Of a stretch of 64,000 nt of DNA, positions 51,886-60,551 are shown piece after piece. The notes under the pieces are model-generated. The model did no database searches. It was not told the DNA's origin and was given only the letters and a program-made list of their open reading frames with translations. The position numbers and the translations under genes are program-made. Each line of letters opens with the position of its first letter. Positions within the stretch are counted from its first letter, which is position 1. The stretch is from AP-15 sp963797115 (GTDB lineage Bacteria; Pseudomonadota; Alphaproteobacteria; ATCC43930; CGMCC-115725): contig CAWCOH010000001.1 of the NCBI GenBank assembly GCA_963797115.1, positions 2,170,001-2,234,000 of the forward strand, given 5' to 3'.

Positions 51886-52731
51886 ATGATATACGACCAC
51901 ATCCGGGTGGCGCCGCTTGCGACGGCAGTAGGCGCCGAGATCAGCGGCGTCGATCTGGCGGAGGCGCCGACAGAGCCGGTGCTGGCCGAGATCCGCCATG
52001 CCTTCGGCGAGTACGGCGTTATCTTCTTCCGCGACCAGCAGTTGTCGCCGGAGCAGCACCTCGCCTTTGCCCGATGTTTTGGCGGGATCGACGTCAACCG
52101 CTTCTTCGCGACCGTCCCCGGCTATCCGACGATTGCCGAGGTGCGCAAAGAGCCCGAGCAGCGCCGCAACATCGGCAATGGCTGGCATACCGACCACAGC
52201 TATGATGCAGCGCCGGCGATGGGCTCCATGCTTTATGCCCGCGAGGTGCCGTCGACCGGCGGCGACACCTTGTTCGCCAGCATGTACGCGGCCTATGACG
52301 CGCTGTCGGACGGGCTGAAGGCGACCCTCGACGGGCTGCAGGCATGGCATTCGAGCCGGCACGTTTTTGGTGCCAAGGCCGAGGCCCGGCGCGGCGACCT
52401 TAAAGGCCGCATCGGCAATTCCGAGTTGGCGACTCAGGACGCCATCCATCCGGTCGTCATTCGCCACCCGGAGACCGGCCGCCGGGCGCTCTATGTCAAT
52501 CCGGGGTTCACGGTGCGCTTCGACGGCTGGACCGACGAGGAGTCACGCCCGCTGCTCGAATACCTCTACCGGCACGCGGTGCGGCCAGAGTTCACCTGCC
52601 GCTTCCATTGGCGCGAGGGCTCGCTCGCCTTCTGGGACAACCGCTCGACCTGGCACTTTGCGGTCAACGACTACCACGGCGAGCGCCGCCTGCTGCACCG
52701 CATTACCATCGAGGCCGTGCCGCTGAATTGA
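51886..52731 (+). CDS. TauD/TfdA family 2-oxoglutarate dioxygenase
   Basis: 281 residues from ATG 51886, with GGAG about 6 bases upstream; ATG 51868 is the alternative. Fe(II) and 2OG residues: NGWHTDHSYDAAP (His-x-Asp), and the distal His in WDNRSTWHFAVNDY, with HGERRLLHRITIEA carrying the 2OG-binding Arg. Family members hydroxylate sulfonates, aryloxyacids and other carboxylates, cleaving them oxidatively. This fits a catabolic cluster. Followed by an HbpS-like gene after 8 bases. Confidence 0.9.
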   Translation: MIYDHIRVAPLATAVGAEISGVDLAEAPTEPVLAEIRHAFGEYGVIFFRDQQLSPEQHLAFARCFGGIDVNRFFATVPGYPTIAEVRKEPEQRRNIGNGWHTDHSYDAAPAMGSMLYAREVPSTGGDTLFASMYAAYDALSDGLKATLDGLQAWHSSRHVFGAKAEARRGDLKGRIGNSELATQDAIHPVVIRHPETGRRALYVNPGFTVRFDGWTDEESRPLLEYLYRHAVRPEFTCRFHWREGSLAFWDNRSTWHFAVNDYHGERRLLHRITIEAVPLN

Positions 52732-52739
52732 GGTCAGGT

Positions 52740-53234
52740 ATGTTTCGGACAGTTTTCCCTCGTCTTGTGCTGATCGGCGTGCTGGCTGCCGTCGCTCCGG
52801 TGGCTCAGGCGCAATTGCTGACCCACCGCGACCTCTCTTATGCGATGGCCAAGACGATCGCCGAGACGGCGATCGCCAGCTGCAAGGCCAAAGGGTACGC
52901 AGTCTCGGCGGTCGTGGTCGACCGCGCCGGCGAGGTCATGGTCGCGATGCGCGCCGACAATGCCGGGCCGCACACGATGGAGAATGCGCGGCGCAAAGCC
53001 TATACCGCGCGCAGCTTCCGCACTTCGACCACCGCTTACGCCAAACGCTTCGCCGACAACGACCCGGTGGTGCGGCAGCAGGTGACCTTGCCCAACGTCA
53101 TCGCCATCCCCGGCGGGTTGCCGGTCAAGCTCGGCGACGAAGTCATCGCCGGGGTCGGGGTCTCCGGTTCGCCCGGTGCCGACGAGCCGTGCGTCCAGGA
53201 TGGCATCGACAAGGTCGCCGATCAGCTGAAATGA
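52740..53234 (+). CDS. GlcG/HbpS-like periplasmic protein
   Basis: 164 residues. Signal peptide FPRLVLIGVLAAVAPVAQA. The mature chain LTHRDLSYAMAKTIAETAIA, YAVSAVVVDRAGEVMVAMRAD, then PLPNVIAIPGGLPVKLGDE-like VTLPNVIAIPGGLPVKLGDE and AGVGVSGSPGADEPCVQDGI is the alpha-beta fold of HbpS/GlcG (PF03928). Members bind heme, corrinoids or unknown ligands; many catabolic operons carry one. Located between the dioxygenase and the amidohydrolase on the same strand. Confidence 0.85.
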   Translation: MFRTVFPRLVLIGVLAAVAPVAQAQLLTHRDLSYAMAKTIAETAIASCKAKGYAVSAVVVDRAGEVMVAMRADNAGPHTMENARRKAYTARSFRTSTTAYAKRFADNDPVVRQQVTLPNVIAIPGGLPVKLGDEVIAGVGVSGSPGADEPCVQDGIDKVADQLK

Positions 53235-53277
53235 TCCGATCCGGCAGCGGGCTCAGAAGCCGAAAAGGAGACGAGGA

Positions 53278-54423
53278 ATGAAAGAGGGCTTTCGCATCTA
53301 CGATACCGACACGCATATCGACCCGGGGGCCGATGTGCTAGAGAAATACGTCGACCCAGGCTTTCGCCCGCGCCTCGACGATCTGGCGCCCTATCGCCGC
53401 GCGATCAAATCGCGCAGCGCCGATGGCGCCATCCGCCATACCTACAGTTTTGCCCACAAGGCCTATGAGCGTACTCTGGGCGAGGCCGAGACGCGCCCCG
53501 GATCGGCCGACGGCCGGGTGTGGCGCGGCGAAAGGCGGCCGAGCCCCGGCGTGGTCGACGATCGGTCCGACAACCGCGTTCTGGACATGGATGCCGAAGG
53601 CTCTGACGTGCATTTCCTCGTCCCCTCGGTGTGGACGAGTGTCGTCGGGCTGCCCGACGTGTCACTCGAAATCGGGCTGATCCGCGCCTACCACCGCTTT
53701 ATGCACGAGTTTTGCGGGCCGTTTCCGGACCGGCTCAAGGGGCCGATCGTCGCCTCGACTCGCGATATCGGCGAGGCCGTGCGTGAGATCCGCGAATGGG
53801 GCAACTCGAAATGGGCGGTCGCGGTGCAGCCTCTGCTCGACAACGACCGCCCGGTCGATCACCCCGATCTCGAACCGATCTGGCGCGCCGCGGAGGAGCA
53901 TGATCTGGCGATCGTGCATCACAGCTTTACCTGGTCGCCGCCCTATTTCCCCGGCTACGAGGATATGTGGGACAATGTCTACCTAGCGCGGCTCTGCTCC
54001 CATCCCTGGGGAGCGATGCGCTTTATGGCCGGTTTTCTCGCGGGCGGCATCTTGGACCGTTATCCTGCTCTGCGCCTCTGCGTGCTCGAATGCGGCTTCG
54101 GCTGGCTGCCGTTTTGGGTGCGGCGCATGGACGAGCAGGTCAGCTACGTCGGCCGCACGGCCGAGCTCAAGCACCTGCCGAGCGAGCATTTCGCGGCCGG
54201 TCGGGTGTTCTGCAACATCGAGGCTCACGAGCACGAGCCGATGTTCAACATGGTCACCGGGGCGCTCGGTGACGGGGTGCTGATGTTTGGCTCGGACTAC
54301 CCGCACTACGAGTCCTGGTTCCCGCATTCGATCGACAAGATCCTCGAATGGCAGAGCCTCGGGCAGGAGGTTCGCCGCAAGCTCTTCTGGGAGAATGCGA
54401 CGCGCTGCTTCAAGCAGACCTAG
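53278..54423 (+). CDS. Amidohydrolase-2 family protein
   Basis: 381 residues, ATG 53278 with AGGAGACGAGG upstream. TIM-barrel metal-dependent hydrolase: N-terminal IYDTDTHIDPGADVL with the metal strand, VLDMDAEGSDVHFLVPSVWT, HHSFTWSPPYF, and GVLMFGSDYPHYESWF with the metal Asp. Members hydrolyse or decarboxylate aromatic and cyclic carboxylates (for example ACMSD-like or OMA hydrolase-like). Its stop overlaps by four bases the stop of the RidA gene, which is convergent. Confidence 0.88.
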   Translation: MKEGFRIYDTDTHIDPGADVLEKYVDPGFRPRLDDLAPYRRAIKSRSADGAIRHTYSFAHKAYERTLGEAETRPGSADGRVWRGERRPSPGVVDDRSDNRVLDMDAEGSDVHFLVPSVWTSVVGLPDVSLEIGLIRAYHRFMHEFCGPFPDRLKGPIVASTRDIGEAVREIREWGNSKWAVAVQPLLDNDRPVDHPDLEPIWRAAEEHDLAIVHHSFTWSPPYFPGYEDMWDNVYLARLCSHPWGAMRFMAGFLAGGILDRYPALRLCVLECGFGWLPFWVRRMDEQVSYVGRTAELKHLPSEHFAAGRVFCNIEAHEHEPMFNMVTGALGDGVLMFGSDYPHYESWFPHSIDKILEWQSLGQEVRRKLFWENATRCFKQT

Positions 54424-54818
54424 AGTACGGCAATCGCCTCGATCTCGATAAGGAACTCGGGCTGCGCCAATGCGCTGACCGCGACCAAGGTGCTCGCCGG
54501 CATCTTCTTGTTCTTGCCGAAGAATTCCTCGCGGATCGGCCCGTAATCGGCGCGGTGGCGGATGTCGGTCAAGTAGGTGTTGACCTTGACGATGTTGGCC
54601 ATCGTGCCGCCGCCGGCCTCAACCTGCGCCTTTACCGCCTGCAGGGCGGCGCGGGCCTGGGCCTTGAAGTCGCCAGGATGAGCGACACCGCCATTGTCGT
54701 CATAGGCCACCTGGCCCGATAGGTAGAGGATCGTTTCGCCGCCGGTCACTTTGACGGCCTGTGAATAGGTCGGCGGATCGAAGACCTCGCGGGCGGCGTA
54801 TTGCTCGGTTTTGGCCAT
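54420..54818 (-). CDS. RidA family (YjgF/YER057c) protein
   Basis: 132 residues. The RidA fold: YSQAVKVTGGETILYLSGQV, AHPGDFKAQARAALQAVKAQ, MANIVKVNTYLTDIRHRADY and ASTLVAVSALAQPEFLIEIE. RidA enzymes hydrolyse reactive enamine/imine intermediates, and many members are pathway-specific in catabolic clusters. The key Arg near the end, usually in PARTxV, is replaced by PASTLV, which argues for a non-archetypal Rid subfamily. The next gene on this strand starts 16 bases upstream. Confidence 0.88.
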   Translation of the reverse strand: MAKTEQYAAREVFDPPTYSQAVKVTGGETILYLSGQVAYDDNGGVAHPGDFKAQARAALQAVKAQVEAGGGTMANIVKVNTYLTDIRHRADYGPIREEFFGKNKKMPASTLVAVSALAQPEFLIEIEAIAVL

Positions 54819-54834
54819 GGGATTGGGTTCCTCG

Positions 54835-55689
54835 CTATATGACTTGTGGGATCAGCTTAGCCCAGCGGTCGAGCACGGGCAGGATTTCGTCTGCCTTCGC
54901 CGGCGGCAGGCGGACATTCATCCGTGCGACGCCAAGATCGTGGTTGCGTTTCAGGAGGTCGAGATCCTCGGGCGCCCCGCCCAGCGTCACCGACAAGGAC
55001 ATTGGATCGCGGCCGGCCTCCTCGGCCATTTGGCGCCAGCGCGGCATGAACTCTTCCGGGCTGCCGGAACCCGCGCTCGGCGCCGCCGGTAATATCCCGT
55101 CGCCGTAGCGGAGCGCGCGCCGCGCCGCGAGGCGGAAGGCGCCGCCGACGATGATGGGCGGATGTGGCTTCCGCACCGGCTTGGGCCAAGTCTTCATCGG
55201 CGGGAAATCGACGATCTGGCCGTGGTATTCGGCAATGTCCTTGGTCCAGATCTCCTTCATTGCCTCGATCTGCTCGCGCATCTTAAGGGTGCGGCTCTCG
55301 TAGTTCGTGCCGTGATCTTCCATCTCTTCGGCGTTCCAGCCGCAGCCGATACCGAATAGAAAGCGGCCCTTCGACACCTGATCCAGCGAAGCGATGCTCT
55401 TCGCGGTCTGGATCGTGTCGCGCTGGATCACAAGGCAGACGGCTGTGCCCAGCTTGAGGCGCTTGGTGACCGCCGCCGCCGCGCTCAGCGTAACGAAGGG
55501 GTCCATTACGTCATAGTACTCCTTGGTCAGCGCCGCCTCGCCCTGCGGGTGGGTAAACCGGCGGGTGATCGGGATGTGCGAGTGCTCGGCTACCCACAGC
55601 GACTCGAAACCGCGCTCCTCGAGCGCCGCCCCGAGCTCGGTGGAGGAGATCGAGTATTCGGTGAAGAAGATCGAAGCGCCGATGTCCAT
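54835..55689 (-). CDS. LLM-class F420/FMN-dependent oxidoreductase
   Basis: 284 residues from ATG 55689 (GGGGG 8 bases upstream); the open frame extends 90 codons further but that part is out of family. DIGASIFFTEYSISSTELGA, ESLWVAEHSHIPITRRF, GRFLFGIGCGWNAEEMEDHG and RKPHPPIIVGGAFRLAAR mark the group that includes TIGR03619-like enzymes. Cofactor is FMN or F420; substrate unknown. Between RidA and the lyase gene on the same strand, likely in one transcript, since 13 bases separate it from the lyase. Confidence 0.88.
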   Translation of the reverse strand: MDIGASIFFTEYSISSTELGAALEERGFESLWVAEHSHIPITRRFTHPQGEAALTKEYYDVMDPFVTLSAAAAVTKRLKLGTAVCLVIQRDTIQTAKSIASLDQVSKGRFLFGIGCGWNAEEMEDHGTNYESRTLKMREQIEAMKEIWTKDIAEYHGQIVDFPPMKTWPKPVRKPHPPIIVGGAFRLAARRALRYGDGILPAAPSAGSGSPEEFMPRWRQMAEEAGRDPMSLSVTLGGAPEDLDLLKRNHDLGVARMNVRLPPAKADEILPVLDRWAKLIPQVI

Positions 55690-55702
55690 GGAAATGACCC
55701 CC

Positions 55703-57076
55703 TTATTTCGCGGTGCCTTCTCGGTCGATCTCATCGGCCGTGGCGCGAGCCCGGACGGCCGCCTCACGCGCCATCTCGGCGCAGAGGCCGGTATAGGCGG
55801 TCGGATCGAGCAGCCTCTCGATCGCTTGCTTGTCGAGATGCGCGGTAGCTCGCGGATCTTCCGCCAGAACCGCGCCGAACGAGCGGCCCTCGACGAACGC
55901 CGCCTGGGCGGCGTCGTAGACGACGTCGTGCGCATGCTGCCGGCCGATCGCCGTGCCAAGATCGAGCATGACGGCCTCAGCCATAATCAGGCCGCCACCG
56001 AGATCTAGGTTCCGGCGCATTCGGTCTGGGTCGAGCCGCAGCCCCTTCAGGACCTCGACAAGGCGGCTGAGCATATCGCCCGCGGCAATGCAGGCCCGCG
56101 CTTCGGCTGCCTCCATGATCAGGCTCGTCGTGCGGTCGGCCTCGTGCTCGGTCTGCATCGCCTCCAAGCCCAGCGGCACGGCGGCGCGGACCTCGGCCGC
56201 GGCGGCGATGATGTCCTGACAGAGCTTTGGGTTGCGCTTCTGCGGCATTGTCGAGCTGCCGACCGTGCCCGGCGGCACCGGCTCCTCGACCTCGGCGTAC
56301 TCGGTCTTCATCAAGGTGTAGATCTCGCGCGCGATCTTGCCGCAGGTCGAGGCCACGAGGCCCAGAAGACAGAGGTTCTCGGCGAGATGATCGCCGATCG
56401 TCCGCGCCGGCACCGTCATCGGCAGCATTCCGAGCGCTCTGCCGATGCCGGCCTGCACCGCCGGCCCTTGCGCGCCGAGCGAGGCAAAGGTGCCAGCGCC
56501 GCCGCCTAGCATCGCGACAAAGAGGCGCGGTGCCGTCTGCCGAAAGCGCTCGACGTGGCGGATCATTTCGTCGATCCACCCCGCGGGCTTGTAGCCGAAG
56601 GTTGCAGGAACGGCGTGCTGGCCATGCGTGCGGCCGGCGATCGGCATTTCGGCGCCCCGCTCGGCGAGATCGGCCATTGCGACAAGCGCTTCAGCGATCA
56701 GCTGGAGGAAGATGCGGTGGGCCCGGCGCAGCACCAGAAGGTCGCCCGTCTGGGTAATGTTCTGCGTGGTCGCGCCCCAATGCACCCACCCGCCATGCGG
56801 CTCGCCGACAATCCGGCTGAGTTCCCAAACCAACGGCACGATGGTGTGCCCCGTGCGCGCGAAGCCCTCGTCGATTCGTACCCGGTCCAAGAGCTCCAGA
56901 CGAGCTGCGCGCGCGATCGCCTCGGCCGCAGGTTGCGGGATGATGCCGAGTTCGGCCTGAGCCTTGGCCAGCGCCGCCTCGACGTCGAGCCAGGCCTGCC
57001 AGCGGTTTTCGAGCCGGTAGAGCGCGCGAATGCCGGGGTCCGACACGCGAGCGGCGGTCGGGAGTTCATCGCTCAT
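55703..57076 (-). CDS. Fumarase/aspartase-superfamily lyase (PcaB / PurB-like)
   Basis: 457 residues from ATG 57076 (GGAGG 8 bases upstream). Superfamily marks: VHWGATTQNITQTGDLLVLR (conserved region 1), GRTHGQHAVPATFGYKPAGW (conserved region 2) and the signature GSSTMPQKRNPKLCQDI with the catalytic Ser-loop. The combination resembles 3-carboxy-cis,cis-muconate cycloisomerase and adenylosuccinate lyase. In a cluster with dioxygenase, amidohydrolase, RidA and LLM genes, a role in breaking a C-N or C-O bond, or cycloisomerisation, in catabolism is likely. Confidence 0.87.
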   Translation of the reverse strand: MSDELPTAARVSDPGIRALYRLENRWQAWLDVEAALAKAQAELGIIPQPAAEAIARAARLELLDRVRIDEGFARTGHTIVPLVWELSRIVGEPHGGWVHWGATTQNITQTGDLLVLRRAHRIFLQLIAEALVAMADLAERGAEMPIAGRTHGQHAVPATFGYKPAGWIDEMIRHVERFRQTAPRLFVAMLGGGAGTFASLGAQGPAVQAGIGRALGMLPMTVPARTIGDHLAENLCLLGLVASTCGKIAREIYTLMKTEYAEVEEPVPPGTVGSSTMPQKRNPKLCQDIIAAAAEVRAAVPLGLEAMQTEHEADRTTSLIMEAAEARACIAAGDMLSRLVEVLKGLRLDPDRMRRNLDLGGGLIMAEAVMLDLGTAIGRQHAHDVVYDAAQAAFVEGRSFGAVLAEDPRATAHLDKQAIERLLDPTAYTGLCAEMAREAAVRARATADEIDREGTAK

Positions 57077-57311
57077 GCCGCTTTCCTCCGCGAATTCTTG
57101 TCGGACATCACCAAAACTCGGCGGGAGGTATACGGCGCTGGATCCCATGGCAAGGGGTTCGCGCGCGGTCGCGCGGTCAGTCAGGTCAACCGAACAAGTC
57201 GCCAGGTGTGCCAATCCACTTCTTTATGACTGAGATCGGACGCTTTTTTGACGCGGATGCCGATAATTAACCATACACGATATGAGCCCGTGTCGGCAAT
57301 GGACGGCCTCG

Positions 57312-58484
57312 ATGATAATCCGCAACTTAGCCATAGCCGTCGCGAACACGAGGATTACCTCAGCTACTGTCGAGTGGGAAGATCGCCCCTTCCCCGATCA
57401 GGTGCTCTCATTCGAAGTCGACCACGGCGAGATGGCCAAAACGGGCGAGTTTGATGAGCCCTGTGCGGACGCGTTGCTCGCGGGATGCTTTCCGCTCGCT
57501 GCATTACACGGGGAAGCGAGGGTAAGAATCGACGGGCATCCATGTCCGATGCTGGCCGAGGGGCTGCGCACGGCTCATGCCTGGTGGACAAGCTGGGGCG
57601 GATTGCCTCCCCACGCCCCGGTAATCGAAAGCCTCTCAGGCAGAAGGGCCGTTGGTCTTACGACACCACGACGCGCCGTCGCCTGCTTATCGGGCGGCGT
57701 CGACGGGCTCCATATGTTGCTGCGCAACCGCCAACTCTACCGGCCGAATGACCCCGCCTATATTAGCGAGGCACTCTTCGTCCACGGCTTTGATATTGGA
57801 AAGCGGCCACGCCGGCCTGAGAGCGAGCATTTTCGAATGGCGCTCGCGCTCCTCGAGCCAGTGGCGGCGGAAACCGGGTTGCGGCTTATTCAATGCCGGA
57901 CCAACTTGCGTCATCTGCCATCAAAACCGGGCTTTTGGGCCAATCGGCACAACGGTGCAGCCCTAGCCGCTGTCGGTCATGCAGCGACGCTCGGCCCAGC
58001 GTTTCTCTTCATCGGCGGTACGTACCACGTATCCGATCCTGTACCGGTCGGATCTCATCCCGCCGTCGACGGCCTGTTTTCAAGCCAGCGCGTAACAGTG
58101 ATCCACGACGGCTCGCGGTTTTCTCGCCTGGAGAAGGTGCGCGAGCTAGCTCAATGGCCAACAGCGCTCGCAGCTTTGCGCGTCTGCCCCGGTAACATGG
58201 GTAATCGACCCAATTGCGGGCGCTGCGAGAAGTGCTTGCGGACCCGCCTCGAACTGTTGGCCTCCGGTGTGGAGGAGACGAGGGCGTTCGGTCCAAGCCT
58301 CACCCCAGTGGAGCTGTGGGATCAGGCCGTCCCTCAGCCGGTTGGTGACCGTGCAATCCGATACAAAGACCTACTCGGGCCCTTGCGGGCGCAAGGCCTA
58401 AGTGCACTGTGTCGAGTACTCGAAGAAAGAATTGATGCCTACCACGAGGGAGTCGCCCAGGGTGCCCGGTGGTCGGGCATCTAA
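57312..58484 (+). CDS. PP-loop ATPase-like protein with C-terminal zinc site (QueC-like fold, unknown role)
   Basis: 390 residues from ATG 57312; start uncertain (an alternative is 57282). Residues about 122-160 read RAVACLSGGVDGLHMLLRN and ALFVHGFDI, a PP-loop of the SGGxD type with the usual Ser after Asp replaced by Gly132. C-terminal Cys292, Cys302, Cys305 and Cys308 (VCPGNMGNRPNCGRCEKC) form a plausible zinc site, as in QueC-like enzymes. The N-terminal 120 residues are specific to this protein group. It is not next to other queuosine genes, so a role in making a small molecule or modifying a glycan is only a guess. Confidence 0.6.
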   Translation: MIIRNLAIAVANTRITSATVEWEDRPFPDQVLSFEVDHGEMAKTGEFDEPCADALLAGCFPLAALHGEARVRIDGHPCPMLAEGLRTAHAWWTSWGGLPPHAPVIESLSGRRAVGLTTPRRAVACLSGGVDGLHMLLRNRQLYRPNDPAYISEALFVHGFDIGKRPRRPESEHFRMALALLEPVAAETGLRLIQCRTNLRHLPSKPGFWANRHNGAALAAVGHAATLGPAFLFIGGTYHVSDPVPVGSHPAVDGLFSSQRVTVIHDGSRFSRLEKVRELAQWPTALAALRVCPGNMGNRPNCGRCEKCLRTRLELLASGVEETRAFGPSLTPVELWDQAVPQPVGDRAIRYKDLLGPLRAQGLSALCRVLEERIDAYHEGVAQGARWSGI

Positions 58485-58829
58485 CGGGGGACAACTGTTC
58501 GGCCAGCTCCTGAACCAATACAGAATTGGATTCCGATCGCAACTGATGCTGCCGGGCCGTAGGAGTTTCTCACGAAAACTCCCATTGTATCGCGTTGATC
58601 GTTCTTTCTGATTCACCAGTCACTTTACAGCGGTTGATCGCTCGCAAAAAAAATCCCGCGCAATCGCGTCAAAATCTAATCAAATCTTTCGGACGGGACG
58701 AGTTTCTGACGACGGAGTGGACAGTGCGTTGATGGAATCATGGTTAAAACGGCACCGGCAAGTGGCAATGGTAATCCACGCACACTGACAACCAAGGCCG
58801 CACTCCAACGTTCCCAGAGGAGAGGGAAG
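58485..58829. other. Intergenic region upstream of the Tad locus
   Basis: No gene is supported. The frame from 58740 leads into flp but has no ribosome site at its own start. This region should contain the promoter of the flp-tad transcript. Slightly AT-rich near 58600-58690; I could not pick out a clear -35/-10 pair or sigma-54 site. Confidence 0.45.
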
Positions 58830-59015
58830 ATGTTCCTTTTGGTCAAGCGCTTCTGCCGGGAAGAAAGCGGGGCATCCGCTACTGAATACGCGATGCTTAT
58901 TGTCTTTATCGCGCTTGCGATTGCCGTAGGCGCGCAGGCGCTTGGTGGTGGGCTCAGCAATCTTTTAAATAATATAGCCACCACCGTCACTGGCGTCACC
59001 ATTCCTAGCCCGTAA
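58830..59015 (+). CDS. flp: Flp/Fap type IVb pilin
   Basis: 61 residues from ATG 58830, which has AGAGGAGAGGGA in front; the in-frame ATG at 58740 is rejected. Leader FLLVKRFCREESG is cut at GASATEYAML (cleavage after Gly14 by TadV), leaving the hydrophobic Flp core ATEYAMLIVFIALAIAVGAQ and the Flp-type Glu at mature position 5. The assembled pilus gives adhesion and biofilm formation. Directly upstream of the prepilin peptidase gene. Confidence 0.92.
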   Translation: MFLLVKRFCREESGASATEYAMLIVFIALAIAVGAQALGGGLSNLLNNIATTVTGVTIPSP

Positions 59016-59072
59016 GCGGGCAAAACCGCGGGTCCCCGAGGCGATCTCCGGCACTCAAACGGCCGCCTCAGG

Positions 59073-59603
59073 GTGACTCTGACAGCGGATGAAACAGTGC
59101 AGACGATAGTCGTGGCTGTCGCAATAGGTATGCTCCTCATCATCGTCTATAGCGATATTCGGACGCGCCGCATCCCAAATACGCTCGCGGCCGTCATCGC
59201 CATACTTGGATTGGCACGAATGGCTCTGGCCGATGAACGGATTGCGGCAGTTCATACTCTGATGGCAAGCGCAACAGTGCTCGCGGTCGCCTTCCTACTC
59301 TTCTGGCGCGGTGTATTTGGCGGCGGCGACGCGAAGCTCATAGGCGCGATGGCACTTCTGGTGGGCTTCGGCAACCTGTTCGACTTTCTCTTGTTGATGA
59401 GCGTCTGCGGCTGTTTCGTTGCACTTGTAGTCCTGGCGCGTGACAGATTTCACCCGCACGGCAGTCACATCTCACAGCAGATGATAAGGCCGTCACCGAT
59501 GCATTGCGCGGGCCACGGGGAGCCGCTACGGCCGACCGTCCCCTATGGGGTCGCGATTGCAGGTGCCGGCATTGTCATCCTGATCCTGAAACCTGTCTTG
59601 TGA
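59073..59603 (+). CDS. cpaA: Prepilin peptidase TadV/CpaA
   Basis: 176 residues from GTG 59073. Six helices; catalytic Asp28 in YSDIRTRRIPN and Asp86 in FGGGDAKLIG, the GxGD motif of type IV prepilin peptidases. It lacks the N-methylation domain, as usual for TadV/CpaA. Inner membrane. It processes Flp pilin and the TadE/F pseudopilins. 57 bases after the pilin stop. Confidence 0.9.
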   Translation: MTLTADETVQTIVVAVAIGMLLIIVYSDIRTRRIPNTLAAVIAILGLARMALADERIAAVHTLMASATVLAVAFLLFWRGVFGGGDAKLIGAMALLVGFGNLFDFLLLMSVCGCFVALVVLARDRFHPHGSHISQQMIRPSPMHCAGHGEPLRPTVPYGVAIAGAGIVILILKPVL

Positions 59604-59627
59604 ACGATGCACGGTGAGGTGATTGCC

Positions 59628-60503
59628 ATGCCGGCCAAAACGATACTGACGCTTCTCTTTCTGATCTCGCTTGGCGTGATCGTCATCGTCTCCGTGCACG
59701 CATTACCCCAACGGGTCAAGGCCGAAACTGCTCGGAGGGACGAGATCCTGGTCGCGACGGTACCGCTTCCCGCCGGCACGCTGTTGCGGGCAAAAGATGT
59801 CGGATGGTCCACAACAAACAGTCCTGAGCCCGGCCAGATCCTCCGCGCTGGTGGCGCGCTCGGCAACGTCGGTGCCGAGATAGATAAACAGGTCCGAACA
59901 GAGGTTTACGGCGCAGCGTTACGTATCGACCTCGCGAGCGGGGAGCCAATCAGGCACGACGGAATTGTCAAGCCGGGCGATCGGGAGTTTCTTCAGGTCG
60001 TGCTCTCCCCCGGAGCTCGGGCGATCTCGATTCCAGTGGCCACCGGGGGAGCGAGCACCGGGCTCTTATACCCGGGCGATCGCGTCGACGTCGTCCTAAC
60101 GCAGACCTTCAAGAACGACTTGCCGTTAGCCCGCCGTTCCGTCAGCGAGACCGTCGTTCAAAGCCTACGGGTGCTGGCGATCGACGCCGCCGACGCCAAG
60201 CCTACCGGGGCGAGCAGCAGCTTTGGCCGAACAGTGACACTGGAGGTCACTTCCGAACAAGCGGAAAAGATCAATGTGGCTGCTGAGCTGGGTAAGCTGT
60301 CATTGACGTTGCGCAGTATTAGCACCGCGAATGGCGCGACTTTCTCGCTCGTGTTAGCCAAAGCAGCAAGTGTCAGCTCGACCTGGGCGGGTGACGTTTC
60401 ACCTGCGCTTGCTGGCGCGGCGCACCTGAATAAAGCGACGACTGCCGAGCGACCGACAGTGGAGGTAATTCGCGGCAGCAAATCCGCAGCGGTAAAGCCC
60501 TAG
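59628..60503 (+). CDS. cpaB: Pilus assembly protein CpaB/RcpC
   Basis: 291 residues from ATG 59628; GTGATTGCC precedes it, and the ATG at 59607 is less likely. N-terminal anchor (ILTLLFLISLGVIVIVSVHA), then an SAF domain with VATVPLPAGTLLRAKDVGWS and IRHDGIVKPGDREFLQVVLS, followed by the RISIPVATGGASTGLLYPGD-like ARAISIPVATGGASTGLLYP and DVVLTQTFKNDLPLARRSVS. SAF domains bind glycans in the periplasm; CpaB steers the Tad secretin. No secretin gene (cpaC/rcpA) follows. Confidence 0.9.
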   Translation: MPAKTILTLLFLISLGVIVIVSVHALPQRVKAETARRDEILVATVPLPAGTLLRAKDVGWSTTNSPEPGQILRAGGALGNVGAEIDKQVRTEVYGAALRIDLASGEPIRHDGIVKPGDREFLQVVLSPGARAISIPVATGGASTGLLYPGDRVDVVLTQTFKNDLPLARRSVSETVVQSLRVLAIDAADAKPTGASSSFGRTVTLEVTSEQAEKINVAAELGKLSLTLRSISTANGATFSLVLAKAASVSSTWAGDVSPALAGAAHLNKATTAERPTVEVIRGSKSAAVKP

Positions 60504-60551
60504 TGGCCGCTGACTGCCGATGCAAAATCGGATACCAGAGTGGGGCTGATC

